Shown here: positions 36,901 to 38,419 of the stretch, piece after piece | Layout of the letters: the number at the start of each line of letters is the position of its first letter | Numbering within the stretch: the first letter of the stretch is position 1 | Origin: Planctomycetota bacterium | GTDB taxonomy: Bacteria; Planctomycetota; Phycisphaerae; UBA1845; PWPN01 | Assembly: GCA_022711465.1 (NCBI GenBank) | Contig: JAKLEZ010000041.1 | Coordinates: 1 to 38,419 of the forward strand | Length of the DNA: 38,419 nt | Direction: 5' to 3' | Notes under the pieces: generated by a model | What the model saw: only the letters and a program-made list of their open reading frames with translations | What the model was told of the DNA's origin: nothing | Databases searched by the model: none | Made by a program: the position numbers and the translations under genes

Positions 36901-38335
36901 CGATGGGCACCGTTACCGAATCATGGGCCAGACCCCCAGTGACACCTCCACTCCCACCGCCGACACCACCGTGTCCACCACCGCCCGTGCAGGTGTTGGA
37001 AGTGTTCCCGCCTCTTCCAGGCCCCGATGACGGACCATAGCCCTTTCCTTCCACCGTGATTACGCAGCCATTGCCCACCGTCATATCACCAGTCACATCC
37101 ATGGTGAGGTTGGCTTGAATCGACCCGCCCCCCTCCAGAACGGCATTCCCTCGAATGACCGCTTGAATGGTCTGCTCCGCCGCGTGCGACAACTGGGCTT
37201 CCGAACCAACATGTAGTTCCACCGTGTCCAAAAGGACCTGAGGATCCAGGTTCCCCTGCCCGATTATTACCACGCGGTTGTACGGACCCTCCTCGTTCAG
37301 CGGCGTCACCGCTCCTGCCTTGCCACCATTGTCAACGAACAGGTCCCCCGCGGCTTCACTGGTCAGCTTCACGTAAACCGTGCCCGCTCCACCCGATCCG
37401 GGCAGGTTGTACCCGCCGGGACTGCTTCCCCCGGCCGCCGACTTCACCCCCGAGAACGTCTCGCTGTCACAATAGATCGCGATCCGCCCGCCGCCGCCAC
37501 CGCCACCGGCAGCGCTCCCCGCGTTTCCCCCGTCTACCGCGATCACTCCCGTACCCGACAATACGCCCGCCGTCAGATAAATGCTCCCACCCGCTCCACC
37601 ACCGCAGTATGTGGAGGTCACTAATGCCGACATCCCCCGGGCAGTCAGACTCCCGTCCAACGTGAAAGTCCCTGCTACCGTTAGTCGAATTGCCCCGCCA
37701 CCCGAACAACCATTCTGGCAGTAGGCGCTGGAGCCACCACCGCTGCCAAACTCCACCGGTGCTAGTACCGAGTCGTACGCCAGACCACCAGAAACAGAAA
37801 TCGAGCCGCTTCCCATTCCGCCATGCCCTCCACCACCCGTCCACAGAACAGGATAAGTGGTACCGTCCCCACCTTTCCCAGGCCCCGATGACGGACCATA
37901 CCCCTTACCGTCCACATCGATCCGGCTGGCCACAAGGTCGCCCTCGGCACCCTGAACGAGCACATCGCCCGCGATGGTCAACGCGAGGCCGTTCACGCCG
38001 GCGTCGCTGAACGCCGGCGAATGTGTGACCACGCCGGGCTGGTTGGCAGCGTTCCGCTGGACGATCAACGAGTTGAAGACGTGAGCCCCGTTGATGGTCA
38101 GCGCGCAGCCCTCAACGATGATGTCTTGGTCGTCGTAGGTCGCGTCGTTGGCCGCGATCAGCGTGTCGGTCGTGAACGTCACCGCCCCGGCCGTGCCGGC
38201 CAGCATCAGCACGCAGCCGGCGGCGAAGACGATTCTCATCGGCGCGCCAGAGCAAGCCGATCGTGTCGCACCAACCCGAACGGGTACAAGAACATCGATG
38301 GTTGTCGACGGAATCGTAGCGGACGGGTGAGACAT
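27941..38335 (-). CDS. Giant secreted RHS/YD-repeat protein with glycine-rich repeats and dockerin-like tail
   Basis: About 3,464 aa from the ATG at 38335, which has GGAGGT six bases upstream; a GTG at 38365 is less likely. A signal peptide (MRIVFAAGCVLMLAGTAGA) starts near residue 33. Five glycine-rich beta repeats (about 70-1410) each contain GGGGGGRIAIYCDS-like and IDNAGKAGAVTPL-like motifs. Then come Big-like, PPC (about 1540-1640) and IPT/TIG domains. From about 1945 an RHS shell starts (PLGRGWSHNWD), with many YD repeats and the core end GRFVSAGPVGLGANLYEFWR near 2775. A hydrophobic, Gly-rich tip of about 150 residues follows, then FDPNEKLGPGGFGDQGFVTP, FN3-like modules and four calcium loops (DASGDGIASGTD, DLNGDGRVDAQD, DPDGDNDVDQVD, DFDGDEDVDKDD), ending CFSGPAIPVNQGCVD. 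It is probably a surface protein; no toxin motif is visible. Confidence 0.92.
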   Translation of the reverse strand: MSHPSATIPSTTIDVLVPVRVGATRSACSGAPMRIVFAAGCVLMLAGTAGAVTFTTDTLIAANDATYDDQDIIVEGCALTINGAHVFNSLIVQRNAANQPGVVTHSPAFSDAGVNGLALTIAGDVLVQGAEGDLVASRIDVDGKGYGPSSGPGKGGDGTTYPVLWTGGGGHGGMGSGSISVSGGLAYDSVLAPVEFGSGGGSSAYCQNGCSGGGAIRLTVAGTFTLDGSLTARGMSALVTSTYCGGGAGGSIYLTAGVLSGTGVIAVDGGNAGSAAGGGGGGGRIAIYCDSETFSGVKSAAGGSSPGGYNLPGSGGAGTVYVKLTSEAAGDLFVDNGGKAGAVTPLNEEGPYNRVVIIGQGNLDPQVLLDTVELHVGSEAQLSHAAEQTIQAVIRGNAVLEGGGSIQANLTMDVTGDMTVGNGCVITVEGKGYGPSSGPGRGGNTSNTCTGGGGHGGVGGGSGGVTGGLAHDSVTVPIEFGSGGGTGGYCQSGCWGGGAIRLTVAGVLTVDGSLSAQGTSASSTSTYCGGGAGGSIYLTAGVLSGTGVIAVDGGNAGSAAGGGGGGGRIAIYCDSDTFSGIKSAVGGNATAGTGIPGGAGTIYVKLGSEATGDLLIDNAGKAGALTPLTEAGIYRQLLLTGKGVLSPQVPLNTMELSVQEGASIQGNVSLTAQGDVIIGSGTLVSANEMGWGPASGPGAGSDGTAAGGGGGYGGRGGHFFDDLGGLAYGSITEPVDYGSGGGSSNAFGSGGAGGGLVRMIVGGTLTLDGTITANGGEGGYYGAGGGGSGGSIYLTVGTLAGAGSLSASGGSSQYRGGGGGGGRITIYCDSDSFSGSKLAAGGSAPALNPGGAGTIYVKLAGEAAGDLLIDNDGKAGEVTPLTADGAYRQVVIRGKADLDPHVLLDAMELHIASEGQLSHAADQTIQAVIRGNAVLEGGGSIRANLSLTAGGDVTITNGASVSANQMGGGAARGPGAGGDGSGRGAGGGYGGKGGEYMEALGGAAYGSITEPVDYGSGGGSSNAFGSGGAGGGLVRMAVSGTLTVDGVITVNGGDGGYYGSGGGGSGGSICLVVGTLNGAGLLSANGGNADKYSPSGGGGGGRVAVYCDTSTFSGTKSAAGGSGHKAGGAGTIYVKLAGQTTGDLLIDNAGTAGAVTPLTADGVYGQVLVMGKGILDPQVTLDAAELHISSGGQLSHAVEQTIQAVIRGNAVLESGGSIQANLSLVADGDVTVASDALVSANQMGWRPARGLGAGADGGGGGGGGGYGGKGGDCLGAYGAPGGPAYGSITEPVDYGSGGGSSNAFGSGGAGGGLVRMIVGGTLTLDGTITANGGEGGYYGAGGGGSGGSIYLTVGTLAGGGLLSANGGNPSEYSVSGGGGGGRIAIYFGSKSAFSGKLHVDAGGSGAQIGQVGTIWFHHNPPHVLSHRPSGVLAHGTEYVDVSFDQPIDESTFSPDDALLIDPDGARMPAASTRHIGGNVWRVSIPVQSIPGDYDEQIGPHIADLFGEELDQNGNRVSGEDPADAYHAGFTLMEVWDLPLESPVQGSFTASGQARCYRATVSAGKDLEITLNSADDAGANELYASFNTVPTRSQFEYYAAAQAQSNQVLRVRGTRSGTYYVLVYGTTVSDPTFSGFTITASYLPVSVTSVTPDNANRGHNGSAVHTIHGSSFDPLAAVVLHRDGRPDVPAVHATWIDAGTLMAQLNVYLQEAGEWTMRVTNPDGQVAEVPFTVLAGGPLDITAALILPSVLTARGGFSTLYVEYRYTGTMPMPVPLLKVHGAHNALLTADRTLAVESLQTWHASPFMGDTVQVLALGSDPDPAVLKPGDTGRISIYYRGVKPPWDWSPTMEFSLGILTADDETPIDWATMKDGMRPESMAADAWEAVFTNLTAQLGGTWGQYVARLGADAGYLYGLGEEVRDVPSLLAFEVLQAAGLSPHRTLAGAVDAYSPAPGMPLVFTRVYGQTIDSRYKLGPLGRGWSHNWDVWAQTLANQTVLIHGPNGLDRTFIDNGNGTYSAPPGEYGTLTRTGSFRLTEKDGTVWQFRPDDRLDYVEDTNSNRVTCIYTGTLLTGLTHSCGKSLTLTHNGDGRIVQLTDPAGRSTTYAYDGEHLVSVTAPGNRVTGYTYETGGTLPQLHALLSTAYPGGTHDYFTYDAAGRLTGTHRDNDAEPVTYSYNVGTVTVTDAAARQSTLYFGGKGQLVKAQDAQGHAIALRYDQNGNLIGLLGPQAQQYDQRRNPRRLLGQQVQQYNYSYDQRGNVLGVQDPLDNVTAFAYTPGLNRLASFTDARGNGVRYAYDTSGNVMSITYQDNSIERFTYDAQGNVLTWTNRRGQTVTCTYNAAGQVTSKDYSTTPGVMDYTFAYDSASRLITVTGPEGTTTLTYTPGANSLMRIEYPGDRFFALDYDTAGRRAKRTDQDGSELRYAYDGLGRLARLSDENDALIVEYGYDAAGRLSLKTLGNGVYTTYAYDTMGHLVTVVNHTPDGGVLSRFDYTYDENGRVASTTTSGGTFSYSYDLLGQLTRVVDPDECEVTYEYDAVGNRTSVDNCGSSAAYATNPMNQYTAVGDGGYQYDADGNMISRTSNGQTAAYVFDIENRLVGIITPTDVWSFIYDAFGNLIGIIHNGVKTELVVDPLTGQVAAEYQEGALAASYYQGHGLVGRRGTTNIKQYYTFDGTWNTTEVTNAAGVVINYYDHDPFGLKKLVTETVPNMFQYLGEKGSIAVGQGLHFVKTQAAPVGGIDVLIWGPVGLGTSLSRTYSPDIGRFVSAGPVGLGANLYEFWRNNPLAAEGIMPFVEGAAELAKETITHLRNGKVSPFGTLVTGALGALGFLEHYQEMLKSLEHGDSIQGWRHGGHAGLGGIAVITSVFGVTGPVGWVLGGAFILAGVSDYCGDHPDVCGNVGKWAWSQILDNWTPMHFFAKLATRLVAAFDPNEKLGPGGFGDQGFVTPDKPLPYTVYFENDKSATAAARRVDIADPLNANLDANTFELGEILFGSRSVAVPSGLKHYETTVPIDGWTWNETQGWHTGETPLMVKIVADIDAGTGLATWTIGCYDPNTGLPPEDAYAGFLPPNDPPGEGHTGRGEGHVGYVIRAKAGLPSGTEIRNVAQIQFDGGEIIATNQIDPHDPSKGTDPAKEALITIDAGTPASWVKPLPQATAAYPLRVEWEGQDEAGGSGIASYDVYLSVDGGPWALWQTTAETSAPLNGQPGHAYAFYTVATDNVGHREEPPANADAATGTPIQAPGAPSLGEITATTIVLADLGTANMGSVEHVLFEQVTGKFVDADGRLSAEPVWRSLDAWAGTRVWGGLTPATEYRFQTKARAADTETEFGPAVTVITSRRGDASGDGIASGTDIAIVAAALGSTPGQLTWDPRADLNGDGRVDAQDRKLIQLARVDPDGDNDVDQVDFGHFQACYTGPAAEAIQGGCADTDFDGDEDVDKDDLVAFKSCFSGPAIPVNQGCVD
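34266..34486 (-). repeat. 221-bp identical tract in the glycine-rich repeats (copy 1)
   Basis: Matches 35937-36157 without a mismatch at an offset of 1,671 bases, while adjoining sequence differs. It encodes the glycine-rich strand region from SITEPVDYGSGGGSSNAFGS through GGTLTLDGTITANGGEGGYY to GGSIYLTVGTLAG. Confidence 0.85.
35937..36157 (-). repeat. 221-bp identical tract in the glycine-rich repeats (copy 2)
   Basis: Counterpart of 34266-34486. A third, diverged version lies between them at about 35100-35330, so non-adjacent units are more alike than neighbours. Confidence 0.85.
36624..36766 (-). repeat. 143-bp identical tract in the glycine-rich repeats (copy 1)
   Basis: Matches 37476-37618 at an offset of 852 bases. 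It encodes TYCGGGAGGSIYLTAGVLSG through GGGGGGGRIAI in two neighbouring units. Confidence 0.83.
37476..37618 (-). repeat. 143-bp identical tract in the glycine-rich repeats (copy 2)
   Basis: Counterpart of 36624-36766, with mismatches immediately outside both ends. Confidence 0.83.
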
Positions 38336-38419
38336 GACGTGACCTCCATCCAAGCACGCTCGCACGAGTGAGTGGATAGTGCGAGCTCTCCGGACCTCGG
38401 CATGAACATCGCAGGCGGC

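Overview
The window is G+C-rich and looks like a member of the Planctomycetota, probably near the Phycisphaerae. The evidence is the families present: two membrane-anchored Ser/Thr kinase-WD40 receptors, an ECF sigma factor of the type that accompanies such kinases, a membrane protein with a C-terminal CPxC...CPEC zinc ribbon, and very large secreted proteins ending in dockerin-like calcium loops with a CYTGPA/CFSGPA tail. No rRNA, tRNA, CRISPR array or intact insertion sequence was seen.

Positions 1-17163 are a signalling and cell-envelope region. It holds a partial gene end, a STAS-like protein, a multipass zinc-ribbon membrane protein, a short signal-peptide ORF, and two paralogous kinase-WD40 genes on the minus strand (3306-8258 and 12785-16795). 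Between the kinases lie a PEGA lipoprotein, an ECF sigma factor, an alpha/beta-hydrolase-like lipoprotein and an NxxGxxAF-repeat secreted protein. The first kinase is fused in frame to a complete galactose mutarotase. The two kinase cores share a 740-bp tract that appears identical, while their flanks have diverged. A broken ECF sigma gene lies upstream of the second kinase, which suggests that an ancestral sigma-kinase pair was duplicated.

Positions 17738-20350 encode a secreted papain-like protease with three nearly identical 288-bp FN3 repeats and a C-terminal P-domain. Positions 20378-21461 are a graveyard: a glycoside-hydrolase-like C-terminus with an in-frame stop runs into a frameshifted beta-lactamase-fold serine hydrolase fragment.

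Positions 21897-27843 form a six-gene plus-strand island: an unrecognised 173-aa protein, a DUF2958 protein, a zinc-finger CobS/MoxR-type AAA+ ATPase, a secreted degenerate zinc-ribbon protein, a CobT-like protein with both an HExxH motif and a VWA/MIDAS domain, and an overlapping protein with a RAMA-like C-terminus. No cobalamin genes accompany it. It is the best candidate in the window for an uncharacterised system, perhaps a mobile-element or conflict-related AAA+/VWA machine.

Positions 27941-38335, on the minus strand, are one gene of about 3,464 codons. The order is signal peptide, five glycine-rich repeat units, Big-like, PPC and IPT domains, an RHS/YD shell and core, a compositionally different tip segment, a conserved DPNEK-type domain, FN3-like modules and dockerin-like calcium loops. 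Unlike classical RHS toxins, the protein continues for more than 500 residues after the tip.
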